A model generated the notes under the pieces. It saw nothing but the letters and a program-made list of their open reading frames with translations, ran no database searches and was not told the origin of the DNA. The position numbers and the translations under genes are program-made. From positions 138,415,191 through 138,479,190 of the forward strand of contig NC_081185.1 of NCBI RefSeq assembly GCF_029867415.1: a stretch of DNA of 64,000 nucleotides, written 5' to 3'. The stretch comes from Vicia villosa (Eukaryota > Streptophyta > Magnoliopsida > Fabales > Fabaceae). Below are positions 43,146 through 54,689 of this stretch, in pieces. Within the stretch, counting starts at the first letter, position 1; each line of letters begins with the position of its first letter.

Positions 43146-45769
43146 TTATGGATTTGATATCCAATGCCCCAATGTTTAGTGGAAAAAGATGCCTATGATC
43201 TCCAAGCCGTGAAGGAAGTGCCCCGAGAAATAACCTTGTCATATGCTTCGGCGTTTAGGTCGAATGATATGCTCTTGATCTTCAGGATATGGAGGGTTAT
43301 CCATGGTGTTCTATCCTTTGAATTTATCCTATGTTTGACATGCCCCTGATTGAGATTGCTTCGAGATGTGACCCAGGTCGATTGGACCTTAGGAAGAATG
43401 CCCCTAGTAAATAGGATGTTTGATTGCATGCCCCTGTAATCCTTGAAACTTTTCCCCTGTTTAGGAGAACCCTCTAGATGTGGTTCCCCCATTCCAGAGT
43501 ATTTATTAGAAGTGATCGCCCTTGATTAACCAGTTTTGAGATCTCCTTGATGCTAAGTGTATATTCGTAGATGACGTTGGTATCCTTGAGAAGTAACTCT
43601 AACTCAATGCGTATGCAAGATTTGGAATCGAAGTTCGTTATGAATTAGGACTGGATGATTGGAAATGGATGTTTGAAGCGTAGTGATTAGAAATAGTTTT
43701 AACAAACCTAGGAGTCAGTATAACAAAATCCTGCTTGATATGCTTTCGTAGTCAACCTTGCCTCAGTTAGGACTTTCGTATGTTGTAATTTGGCCTGGCT
43801 CATGGTTTTATGAAACAATGGATATAAGGCTCAAATTTTTTTAACCCACCCCTTTCTCCTTGATGTTCTCCAAATCCTAAAAATTCGCCTAACCCAATGA
43901 GCGTGCTTTGTATGTAAGAGAATCGTTTCAGTTATGATGTTGAGCAGGAGCCTTAGTAGAGATTCAAGCACTGATAAAAAATGTTGTAAAGACCCAAGCA
44001 TTGATGTGAAGCTTTGATGGTTTAGCAGTCACAAGATTATCCTTTGTATTTCTCCTTTGTTTTTATCCCTTATTTTGCATGGACCAATTCCTTTGAGTGT
44101 GATCCATCGGGATGCCCTAATTTTTGCCTAAGTCATTTTTGTTTTCTTTCCTAAAATTTTCCATTTTGACTTAGCGGGCGTTTTTCTTTTGAAAGCTCCT
44201 TTTGAGATTTGATCCTTGGATATTGAATTTTGTGACTGCCATGTTGACCTTGATTTGTAAGCTTCGACTTTGATACTTCCTCGATCTTGAATGATGTATT
44301 GAGGAAGAAGATGTTGTGAATGTTATCTCCATTGTTCCCTCATTCTTGGATGAACGCGAGGAAGAAGATATGCTTGGACCTTTGCTTTGCTTGATCCTTA
44401 TGTTTGAACTTTTTCTTCATTGATTGATTCTCTTAACAACCAAAATACACCATTGAATTAATCGAAATCTACCCTGCCCCTGGTTGAAATCAAGGTTTAT
44501 TTGAAAAGTAGAAACAAACTCCAACTCCTGGCTGAGGGGGTGACGAGGGATTAACATCCTTATATCTCTACTGTTTAGGAATTGAAACAATGCTTGTACA
44601 TCGTTGGCTCGGTCTTACCTCGAAAGCATACGTTTCGCAAGATTTAGTTATTTGCATTCGCCATTCTCCTTCATGTTTGTTAATGATCCGAAGTTTGAAA
44701 TTGAAAATAGAATAGAAGTGAGAGAATGGAAAGTTGTAGTAGTGAGCGAATTAATTGACTCCAAAACCTGCACGGTCATCCCATTAGAATTGCTAATCTG
44801 AAGGTACAACTTTTATCCTGAGTAACACTTAGCGATCGTAGGAATTGGAATTATGAGCATGACAAAATCTATTGATCCTAGGGACAATCTCCTTTGTAAA
44901 TCCGTTGACTCTATTTTACTCCTTAGTTCATAGACTTGTAGAAGTAAAAGGGTAATCTCAAATTCTCCTTGGGCACGTCAAACCTGTCGAGAATAAATTG
45001 CTAGCGGTGGGTTTTCGTCGTATCGGAACTTCACGGGTTTCCTTTGACTGAACCTCTTTTGCTTTTTCCAAGGATAGTGTCACACCATTTGCAACCTTCA
45101 ACATTTTTAAATTGACGAAGAAAATCTATGACCCTTTTGCCCCTTGGTGTGGGGTTAACATATGTCACCTTCCCTCCATTGTAGTTATGCATCTCCATTC
45201 AGGATATTGCCCCAGTTGGATAAACCCTTGCCCCTCAAGTTATCTGAGAGCGTCCTTGTAACGTTTTCTATGTTCTAAGATGAACCCCTTTATGACTAGA
45301 TACCTCTTAAGTGTATCTATGAGGGAACTTATTTGTTGAACTAATCCTTGCTCGAGATAACCTTTGTTGTATTTATAATCCTGTTACGATAAGGCATGGA
45401 CATGCGGCTGGCATGGTGAAAGACATCCTCTTTTCCTTAGTAAGACTAAGATCATTCTCACTGATTTATCCTCCTTTCTCCATAGTCTATGATCCTTCTG
45501 ATATTCTTCGTGAGTCTCGGGAAATCGGCTAGCACGGTAAGTGTGGATGCGGGCGAAGATAGAAATGCAAATGCAAATGTATGCGTATGCAAAAGGCTCC
45601 TTTATTTTTTGTATTATAACTCCTTGTATGTAATGCAACGCAGGCGTGCGACAGATAATCCTAGGGATAGCCTTAGAGGTGACATCAGACCCTAGTGAAA
45701 TTCTTGCAAGATAGATGTTATGACACACTAATGGAAATCCCTTAGATTTGGGAGTATGCAGAAGGTAAC

Positions 45770-46260
45770 AGCTGGTGATCGTTCAAGACAGTCACCAAAT
45801 CTCATGGCCATCGAGAGGCCGTTCGACGTGTACCAGTGAAGTTGTCCCTCATGGGAAGGTTCTCTATGCGGAACACAACCTATCTAAGGACGATATCAGA
45901 CAAAGTGAAATCCCTACATGCTAGGGATTGAAGACGCATAAATGGAAATCCAAACCCTACAAGTTAGAGGGTTCGCGGGAATAAGTGCGGGTTGACCATT
46001 CAAGACAGTTACTAGCTCTCATGGCCATCGAGAGGCCAATCGACGTGCATTAATGAGGATGTCCTTCGTACGAAAGATGCAATTTTAGAAATAGAATCCC
46101 TACAGTCTAGGGAATGCGTAGATGTAAGCACGGGGTGACCGTTCAAGACAGTCACTAGATCTCATGGTCATCGAGAGACCAATTGACGTGCATAAATGGA
46201 TATGTCCTTCGTGGGAAGGATAATTATCTTGGAACTAGCATCCCTACGGGCTAGGGAGCA
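45770..46260 (-). repeat. ATCGAGA-loop hairpin repeat (three or four units)
   Basis: TGGCC-ATCGAGA-GGCC at 45805-45820, TGGCC-ATCGAGA-GGCCA at 46022-46038 and TGGTC-ATCGAGA-GACCA at 46165-46181, each in a 130-220 bp unit that also holds GACCGTTCAAGACAGTCACT and ATCCCTA...TAGGGAT inverted repeats. Confidence 0.72.
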
Positions 46261-46936
46261 TGTATGAGGACCTGCAAAATTAAGACACAAATATATGCAG
46301 TATATAAATTGCACACATATAATAAGCACATAAGCCCTAGGTTCATAGGTTCGACATAACGGCTTAGGGTGCCAACCCTTCCCATTGGTATGTTCTAGAA
46401 GGTCTCAGGGGGTCGTTCGTAGCCATCGAGACTTTTTGTCTCTTTGGATTTTAGAACAACTCATTTATCCATGAGGTTCGAGTTATAGGGGTAGGTTCTC
46501 AGAGAGATCATCCAAATACCAAGTTCTGCCCTCAACAAAGTCAAGCTTCGTATCAGACATTTCCGGATATTCAACCCACTCTGAGTGGAATTATAATAAG
46601 ACTCGTAGGCGATGTAATTCCCCTCTGGTCTTAAATATAATTCCCACGCTTAGGTTTAACGCAATTTAAATATCCCAGAAAATACAGTAAAACAAGTAAT
46701 TAAATAAACATTTAAAAATTACTGTAAAAGAAAATTACTGTAAATAAAACCGTAAATAAATAAATACGTAAATTAAATTAAATATTTAAATAAAAAAGAA
46801 AAACCTAAATCCTAATCCAAACCCTAATTTTGGAAAATTAGCCAAACCCTAATAGTTAACCACAAACCAAAATAATTTGCCAAAACCTAAACCCTGCCAA
46901 GACCTAGGAGCATAATACTTCACCATTATAGTTTTA

Positions 46937-46952
46937 TCCCCAGCAGAGTCGC
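46937..46952 (-). other. Primer-binding site of Element 2, interrupted
   Basis: The plus-strand text TCCCCAGCAGAGTCGC stops at 46952 and resumes with GTCGCCA at 48203-48209. Together they are the same 18-base Ogre site as in Element 1, split by a solo LTR whose duplication is GTCGC. Confidence 0.88.
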
Positions 46953-48202
46953 TGATTGGAAAAATAGCAAGTGTACTATTTTGCCTATGTAGTAGTAATG
47001 GGAAAATCCCAAGTATCGAATCTCAAGGACTGCTTGACGATATAGAGTTTTATCAGTATTTCAATTAAACAAAAGTTCAAAAGGTTGTTTTGGTTGGTTT
47101 TGCAAATAATGTAAATAAGCACAATATTAAAACGATGAACAGAGATGAGTAGGTTGCTAGGGGTCGGTGAATGATTCTTCCTGTAACAACTATCCTTCTC
47201 AATACAATAACATAGTTTCACAATTGGTTACCGGTTCTCAAGAATATCAAATCCTAAGGCCTTAGTGAAAAGATCTTTGACGTCACAACCTAATTACTAT
47301 GTCCTTAGATAATTATCATTATGATCAAGCATTCCAATACCAAGAATTTCCAGTTAAGATAAAATATCCCTAGTCCTAGGTGATAATTATTATCCTATGT
47401 TCTTACTCATGTCAATGAACAATTGCTGTCCAGCTAAATTTATTCATACAAATTCATTATCCGTTTTTCCGACGGTTAAGACATAAAGAACAGATGTAAA
47501 ACAAACCAATAGTATGAAAACCAAATTGTTATTGCATCAAAGAAATAAAGTTATCACATTCAGAATCAAGATCACCCCCCTAGCAATGGGGGGTTTAGCT
47601 ACTCATAAAAATAACAAAAAACATAGTTTTGATTGTAGACATTACAGATAAATGAAGGAATCAGATCTTCAATGGCTAAAGCTCATAGAATCCTTCACTC
47701 CTTGCATCAATCTTGAATTCTCCAGCCTCTCTAATGTATTTTCGCACTCAAAATTGTCCAACCCTTGTCCAAACGCAATCTACTTCCTTTTATTACTGTC
47801 ATTCTGGGCTTTTCAGCAAAACAGGCCCAAAAATCACGTTCACACGCGTGTGGGAACGCGTCTGGCTCACATGACACGCGTCCTGGGACGCGTCTGGGAA
47901 CGCGTTTGCTCAGTAGACCTCAATATTTCACTTCCACACGCGTCTAGGGACGCGTTTGAGCAGCAGGATGTCCCTTTACAGGCTCCACACGCGTGTGGAG
48001 ACGCGTTTGGCCAGGCCATGTGCTTTTTCATCAGTTTCTTCACGTTTCGCACTGATTTTCTCCACTTCATTCATCTGAGTCTGCAAACACTTAAACACAC
48101 AACTAAAACGTAAAATGCGGAATAAAGAAATAAAACACTGATTAAAATACTTCAAATGCAACTAAAAACAATGGTAAAAACATGTGTAAAAACCACTGAT
48201 CA
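46953..48202 (-). mobile_element. Solo LTR (1250 bp) inside the Element 2 primer-binding site
   Basis: TGATTGG...CTGATCA flanked by GTCGC at 46948-46952 and 48203-48207. The minus orientation is inferred from the TGATCAGTG start shared with the Element 3 LTR, which suggests an Athila-type LTR. It contains ACGCGT-rich palindromic words at about 47845-48005. The 153-aa frame at 47652-48113 has no recognisable domain and is treated as noncoding. Confidence 0.88.
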
Positions 48203-48211
48203 GTCGCCAGC

Positions 48212-51200
48212 TGTAGCAACCTTCCCTAAAAATAAAGGTTTTAGAGTCACCACCTATTCTACCAAGACGAATAGGAAACTCTACGCAGTATGAAGATCCG
48301 GGTAAGAGTATTATAATCAGGTCGATGGAAGGTGTTAGGCACCCTCAACCCTTTCCTAAGGTTTTAAATTGAGAGGCTGAGGTTTATGGCTAAAATTGTC
48401 AAGGTGGTTTAATAGCTAAGGAAATGAACAGGGGGAAAAGTGAGATTTTGGGGAAGGGGACTCACCTTGTTGCCAAGTGCCTACGTATCTCATTAGGGAG
48501 AACCAAAGTCAACATAGTTCGGGCACAGGGTTGTACGCCTTAGAATTTGATATGATATGGTTTGAAGGTATTTTGAGTTACCTTATCATAGTTTTTGAAA
48601 TGCGAGGTTCGCAAGGTATTTTGAATTACCTTGTCGAAATGATGAAAATCCGTATTGTTGGTTTGATGTGTTTTAATTGGCGTACAACTCTGGTTTAATA
48701 CGTTACCGTTAGTTGCGATGATCAATAGATTTGATCACCATAGTTAACAGATTGATAGAAGAATTGTTAACCATTCTAATTGATAGATTCGATTATCACG
48801 AATAGCAAATAAGATGTGTTTTAAATAATTATTAAGTTATTTATCGTTATCTCTCATAATCAATAGGTTTGATTATTACACGATAACGAATTTCATTATT
48901 GTATTTTATTGCTATATTTCTCGCCAATGCGATCATTAGATATGATCGGATCGAAGAGAAAATTAACTAAGGATCACCAATGGGATTGGGACAAACCCTA
49001 ATACTTTGATAGCCTTTTTAGGGTTTTTGTGATTTTATAAGTTAAGTTAGATTAAATCGAAATAATCGAAATAATCAGGAAATATTATAATCCTAATCAT
49101 TAACTAACCCTAATTATATTATCAATTTAATTCTAACGAAAATCAAATTATATGCATATAGCAAATATATTAAATTTAATCATATAATTATATAAATAAT
49201 AGAACCTGGGCAGAATCCTGTGTGATGACTCTTTGAGGGTGCATGGTGAGAAGCGTGCTTCTGTCCTTTAGATATGATGGTGGTATGATCCAATTGTCAA
49301 GAATGTTGGTGTACGATGGGAGGATGATGAGAGCAATCGCTGGATCTTTGCGTATAGTTTTACCAGAAAATTGATGAAAAATAATGGTGTTCGCTGAGAA
49401 TCGATCTCACGACGTCTTGGATCCAGAACCTTATGTCTTGCCAACTAGGCTGCGTTGGTTATTTGAAATAAAATTGTAACAAATAAATATTATATGAATA
49501 ACGTCCCAAATCCAAACCTGCACGCGTGGACCCAGGCACCCGTTGACCGACCAATGAGACGTTGGGAACGTGCGTGGACCTTTTGACCCACGAATCAGAG
49601 ACGGAGAGAGGAACTACCGATGATGATGGACCAATGGGAATGCAAGGAACACGCCACGCATGCACTTCAACAACCTGAGAATGCTGCAACCGCCGGAACA
49701 GTGTTTCCGGCCTTCTTCTCCAATCGACCAAAATGCCAAAACCTGCAAGAATTGCCTCAAACAGAAAAGAAACAACCCAGATCAACTAGAAATCACCCCC
49801 TGAGTTCGAATATGGCCTTAGTTTATCCTAAAAAATGCCTGAAACACCTGATACGAAGCCAAGCTACCTTTGAGCCCTAGCTATGGTGTTATGCTATTCT
49901 TGCTTCGAAGCTCATCGAAGATGGATTTAAAATGTTCTAAACACCGGTACAAACAACTATATACACTTGGAATTGATTAACAATGCATAAATTATAAATT
50001 TCGATTTCAAGAAGAATAAGCAAACCGGAGGAGATTAGAGCATGTGTTTTGACGCGTTGCAAGCTCCATGACCGACTGGGACAAGCTCCTGAGACCTTCA
50101 GAACGATTCAAAGCGGCTGCAACTCCCTGTGGGAGAATTTTGTTCGTGCCCTCAATCTTTGAGTTCTTTGGAAGTTTTGAAACCCTCTTTTTTCCTCTCA
50201 TTTCGTCCCCCTTTTCATATGAAGTTATTGAGTATATATAGTGGATAAAATTAGGGTTGGAACCTAGCAATAAATCTATGATTTGGATGAGAAAATATTT
50301 TGTTTGGGAAAATCATGCAAACTTGCTATTTTGGTATCTATCATATCTCTTTCTCTCTCCACGAATTTCCCTTGATTTTTCCTAAATATATTGCTCCATA
50401 TTTGATAGAAATAAGATCTCACCCCAATCTTTGATTATTCTTATTATTTTTTTAATTTAAATTGATTTTTTATGAATAAATCCTCAATATAATAAAATAA
50501 ATAAGTAAGAAAAAATAAAAAATGGAATTATGGGATCATAATTTACTCATGATCCTGTTTAGAAACTTAAACTTAGGCCCATTATCTCAAAAATCAAACA
50601 TTGGCCACTTTACATTAGGTGCATTTCTTCAAAATCAACCAACTTATGCAAACCATAACTCCTTCAATTTTTATCATATGGGGATGTTCTATGACTTTTT
50701 GGAAAGCTTAAAGAGTCCTCTAAATGACCCTTTTAGTTTCATCTCGATTGAAGCTGCCATGCTCAAGTTATGAGCTTTGACCCAAAAGGTGTTTTTGTTG
50801 ACTTTTTGGAGGACCTGTAATGTATTGGACCATATCTCTTGATTAAAGCATTTCTGGCCTTGGCATGTGAGAGACAACGTTGTAGAGAATCTAATTTCCT
50901 TTAGAATAGGCTTTGGTTGGGAAATTTTTGATACTCCATGTGAAAGTTATGACCAGTCAAAGTTGAGTTGACTTTCTCCTATAAAAACCCCTAATTTGAA
51001 CCTTTTGAGTTTGTTCATTTTTGAGTTTTTATTAATGGATCATGATCAACCTTTGATCAAATTATATAACCTCAAATACTTGATGTCGACCAAAAGTCTT
51101 GAAGTTTGACTGTATTTTGACTATAGTTGACTTTTAGGTCAACATAGTCGACTATTGATCGTCTGAGCCTTTGAGTGAGCAATCCTTGAAATCGAAGCTT

Positions 51201-51408
51201 GACTTTTGACATGGAGATGCTTTGAGACATATGAGACACCTTGAGATCCATTTGAGGCTATAGAGATTCAAACTGTTTCGATAAAGTGCAAACCCTAATT
51301 TTATAAGTCCTTGATTATGAGGAGCTTTGACTGATAGAACCCTGAGAGCTCTTGGACAATTGAGGAACCTTTGATTGAATATAAAAGGGCAAATTTTGGG
51401 GTATGACA
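48212..51408 (-). mobile_element. 5' LTR of Element 2 (3197 bp)
   Basis: Starts TGTCATACCCCAAAATTTGC at 51408 (minus sense) and ends GGTTGCTACA at 48212. TATA 50233-50240; hairpin array about 48706-48961; conserved hairpin 48320-48350. 51409-51413 is the TCTTG target duplication. Confidence 0.9.
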
Positions 51409-51413
51409 TCTTG

Positions 51414-52266
51414 AGCCATAACAAAAAATTTCAAATGATAAATGCATAACTCCACACGTTCGAAAATACAAAGCTACTTACTTATAAGATATTATCTAGA
51501 GTAGAATTCGAGATAATACCATTACCGTCTCGAAACTCTAAAACCCCCAAGTATGCATCACCGATTTGAGTAACCATTATACCGAAACCATAGACTTTAA
51601 TTTTGAAGTAACCCTTATTAGTTTATTCAGCAGTCGGCACTGTCTTAAACACAAACTATGCAGAGAGTCGGTGAATATAACTGTATGATCCACTTAATAA
51701 AAAATTTATATGCTTAACTGCCAATGGAAATGTACCAACTAAGTAAGGTGATCCTCACACGGTCATTTAACCCAACGGTTACAAATCTTAAATATTCAAT
51801 AAACTGGTTGTTGATTGGTTCAGAAGATATCTGGTACTGAACTTGGTAGGAGGGACTACGGTTCGATCCCCCGCAATCCACAACTGAGAGTTAAAGGAGT
51901 GTACCACATAATTGTGCCAGAACTCCAAACTTAAGGATCATAGTCACTAACTGGATACTCTGCTATGTGCGTGTAAAGATAATGGGCTTAATGTGATTGC
52001 GCACGAATGAAATGGGTAAAACAAAACGACAAGAATAAGGTTGGGCTATAATAGCATGATTCAAATTGGTGTACATATTGGGAGTTTTTTAGTGTCGCTA
52101 CTGTAATTTTATTATTAATATTTATCTCATAGGTTTCCAACAAAAACATTCCGTGGCCAAGTACAACTCGAACAATGTGGCGAACCTGTATTTAATTTTT
52201 ATTGTCCACCTATTTTAATTTGATTATTTGCTTGAGGACAAGCAAAGGTTCAAGTATATGGGATTT
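51414..52266 (+). other. 3' UTR of the backbone Athila with a conserved structured block
   Basis: About 51625-52085 matches, in order and at high identity, the 3' UTR of Element 3 (53884-54352, minus strand). Shared phrases include GGTGATCCTCAC, AACCCAACGGTT, ACTGAACTTGGTAG/GCTGAACTTGGTAG, GATCCCCCGCAA and GGGCTTAATGTGATTGCGC. A hairpin GTTCAG...CTGAAC (51818-51842) precedes GGTTCGATCCC, a polymerase III B-box match. The purine tract before the LTR (AGTATATGGGATT, about 52253) is degraded. Confidence 0.75.
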
Positions 52267-52611
52267 TGATAACAGGAATTTATATCATATATTTAGCTTA
52301 AAATCCATAAATATTAATAGCATTTTCATTTAATTATATTGTTTTATTATGGTATTATGCAGGTATTTCCCTTTGTTTCAGGAAATGAGTCTGTGCGAGC
52401 GTATTTATGAAAAGAAGAAGAAATAGAGCAAAAATTGATCCATGCTTATTCAAGAGAAGAAAAAAAAGGTGATAAAGCAATTAGAAGGTGCAAAATACAA
52501 GACCCATAAGTATAATGGTGGAAGCCCAACCCACGGAGGAGCTGAAGCTAACACCTCAGCACATGGAGACGCCCGTCTTGGGCCTAACAATGCTTGGAGA
52601 CATCCGTCTCC

Positions 52612-52616
52612 CAAGC
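52612..52616 (+). repeat. Left target-site duplication CAAGC of Element 3
   Basis: Repeated at 57568-57572. Confidence 0.9.
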
Positions 52617-53698
52617 TGATCCGCTGTCGCGCGCGGATCAAAAACGAGTGTTTTGTAAAAACTGTAGTAACGGTGGTAACGGTAACTCGAATATCGTCTC
52701 ACAAGGATTCTTGTTTATTAACCAAATGTAAATTCGAAATTGGGGGGTTGTTTGGTGGTCGAAAAAGTGATTATCAAAAGCAATTATTGAAATAAGCTGT
52801 TTTGAAAAAGTGATTATAAAATAAGCCAATCTACCGATTCAGTTCCTACCAATCATCGATTATTATAACTTCACTATCCTAAGCGGATTCTAATCCTATT
52901 TGGATGCAAACTCAATGACAAGCGCGGTGAGGTTTGCGAGACGTGCGATCCTAATGTCCGAATTAAGCAAACGGGATAAATTATCATGAATTAAGCAAAC
53001 ACGATCGATCAGACACGGTACGAATTAAGCAAACATAACGCGTCTATGTTAGGATCATACAATCAACCAAATTGAATCAATATATTTCATACAATTGAAT
53101 TAAGCATACAAGAATACAAAATATCATTGAAAGGAATAGAAATTAAATTGTAAAGTTATAGTAATCTCATAGTATTAGAACCTGAACACGGTAGATCGAC
53201 TCAGACGGATTAGTTCTCCATGAAATCGTACAAAACTCTCAAAATTATTTGGTGAAAAGTAAAAAGTATTTTTGGCTGTACGGCCAGACCTTGACTAAAG
53301 AGAAAACAAAAGGAAATTCGGGTCATAACCCAACTGGGTCAAACAAACATCATCCAGGCCCAAAACTAACGACCCAAAACTTATAAAACTAGTGCTTCAG
53401 CTTCCAACGCAAATCTGGAAAATATAGGTTCCGAATCTGACTTCGACTCCAACATAAAAGTTGTAGCTCTTTTTCTTAGCTTTCCGGCGATTATTAGAAC
53501 GCCTCAATCGGACTCCCGGAACTCCAGTTATGATTGTTTCAGTGAAAGCTGTCAAAGCTGAAAATAAAATACGAAAATTAAATAACGATAAAAATAAACT
53601 GAAATATAAAAACATTGTAAAACATAAAAATAAATAAAGAAAAACATAGAAATGCTTAGTACAAATATGAAAGAATGTGCATTAAAATGCACTGATCA
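52617..53698 (-). mobile_element. 3' LTR of Element 3
   Basis: Minus sense TGATCAGTGC...GCGGATCA. GAATTAAGCAAAC-type words recur at 52930-53040. Confidence 0.93.
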
Positions 53699-53712
53699 AA
53701 TTCCCCCACACT
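53699..53712 (-). other. Polypurine tract of Element 3
   Basis: AGTGTGGGGGAATT on the minus strand next to the 3' LTR, the usual Athila form. Confidence 0.8.
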
Positions 53713-54689
53713 TGAACTTTTGCACTCCGAGCAAACTAAAATCAAAACAAAGAAAGCAGAAACACATCAACAGTTACTCATTCCAGGCTAAAAGTCTTCT
53801 TCGATTAAGTTTGCATTGATAGGTACTAATGTTGCACACTAAGGATATCGTAGGGACACTAATCCATAATTGTGCAGACATAAGCCTCCTGAATACACAA
53901 ATCAAATCGAATCATGTTATTATGTTAAAGCCTAACTTACTCATCCTCCTTTTTGCTCTTTTTTATTCAGGCGCAATCACATTAAGCCCGTTATCTCCAC
54001 ACACTTATAGCAAGCAAACCGGTTAGTGACTCTGATCCTTTTCTGCATAGGGTTCTGGTACTTACGTGGCATAATCCTTTGTTTACTCAGTTGTAGTTGC
54101 GGGGGATCGGACCGTAATCCTCCCTACCAAGTTCAGCACCGGAAACCGCTGAACCAACTAACAAAGAGTCTTGCTTTCAACTTTTTCTTTTAAAGGTTCC
54201 ACAACCGTTGGGTTAAGTGACCGGGTGAGGATCACCAAACTTAGAAGGTGTATTACCTTTTTCTTTTCTCTTTTTTTCGGAACACTCACTTATATTCATC
54301 GACTTCCCTGCGTAAAGTGTGTGAGAGATGGTGCCGACTGCTGAAATAAACTACTCAAGAGCTGTCAAAGAATGAGAAATTAAGGCTAAAACATAATAAC
54401 AAATTCAAATCAATTTCCGTATGCAGGAGACTTACGGTGTTAGAACGATACCGATCTTGTGAATTTTTCCCAAGTCTCCGCAAACCCGACTCAAATCAGT
54501 GTGTAGCCTAAAACTTTCAAGAAGATGCATTTTTTTTATAATAACTGAAAACAAAACAAGACAAAATAGTAAAACAAGTAAATAAAACAAAGGTTTCCCT
54601 CCCCCACACTTAAAACAAGCATTGTCCTCAATATAAAGACATAAATATTAAAGTAAGCGGGAGAGAAAGGAAAGAACACACCCGAGCAG
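53713..54689 (-). other. 3' UTR of Element 3 with a conserved structured block
   Basis: 53884-54352 is the counterpart of 51625-52085. The hairpin GTTCAGC-(loop)-GCTGAAC at 54131-54154 has one more base pair than in the backbone copy. GGTCCGATCCCCCGC follows on the sense strand. Confidence 0.75.

Larger units (their letters stand above)
40343..46936 (-). mobile_element. Non-coding interior of Element 2
   Basis: No Gag, Pol or ORF1 frame is seen on the minus strand. Blocks at about 43690-43900 and 44466-44690 match the Element 1 3' region. 46640-46900 is an AT-rich leader. Between the arrays listed separately (43150-43690, 44700-45770, 46260-46640) I see only unique noncoding sequence. Confidence 0.7.
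37168..51408 (-). mobile_element. Element 2: non-coding Ogre-like retrotransposon with internal insertion
   Basis: LTRs at 37168-40342 and 48212-51408, flanked by TCTTG at 37163-37167 and 51409-51413. The interior has no Gag or Pol frame, only repeat arrays and blocks shared with Element 1, so it is a large non-autonomous derivative. The LTRs differ far more than those of Element 1, so it is older. A solo LTR disrupts its primer site and a deletion removed its polypurine tract. Confidence 0.9.

Noticed and set aside
47652..48113. 153-aa plus-strand protein in the 1.25 kb solo LTR
   Set aside because: No recognisable domain, antisense to the inferred LTR direction, and spans the ACGCGT palindromes.
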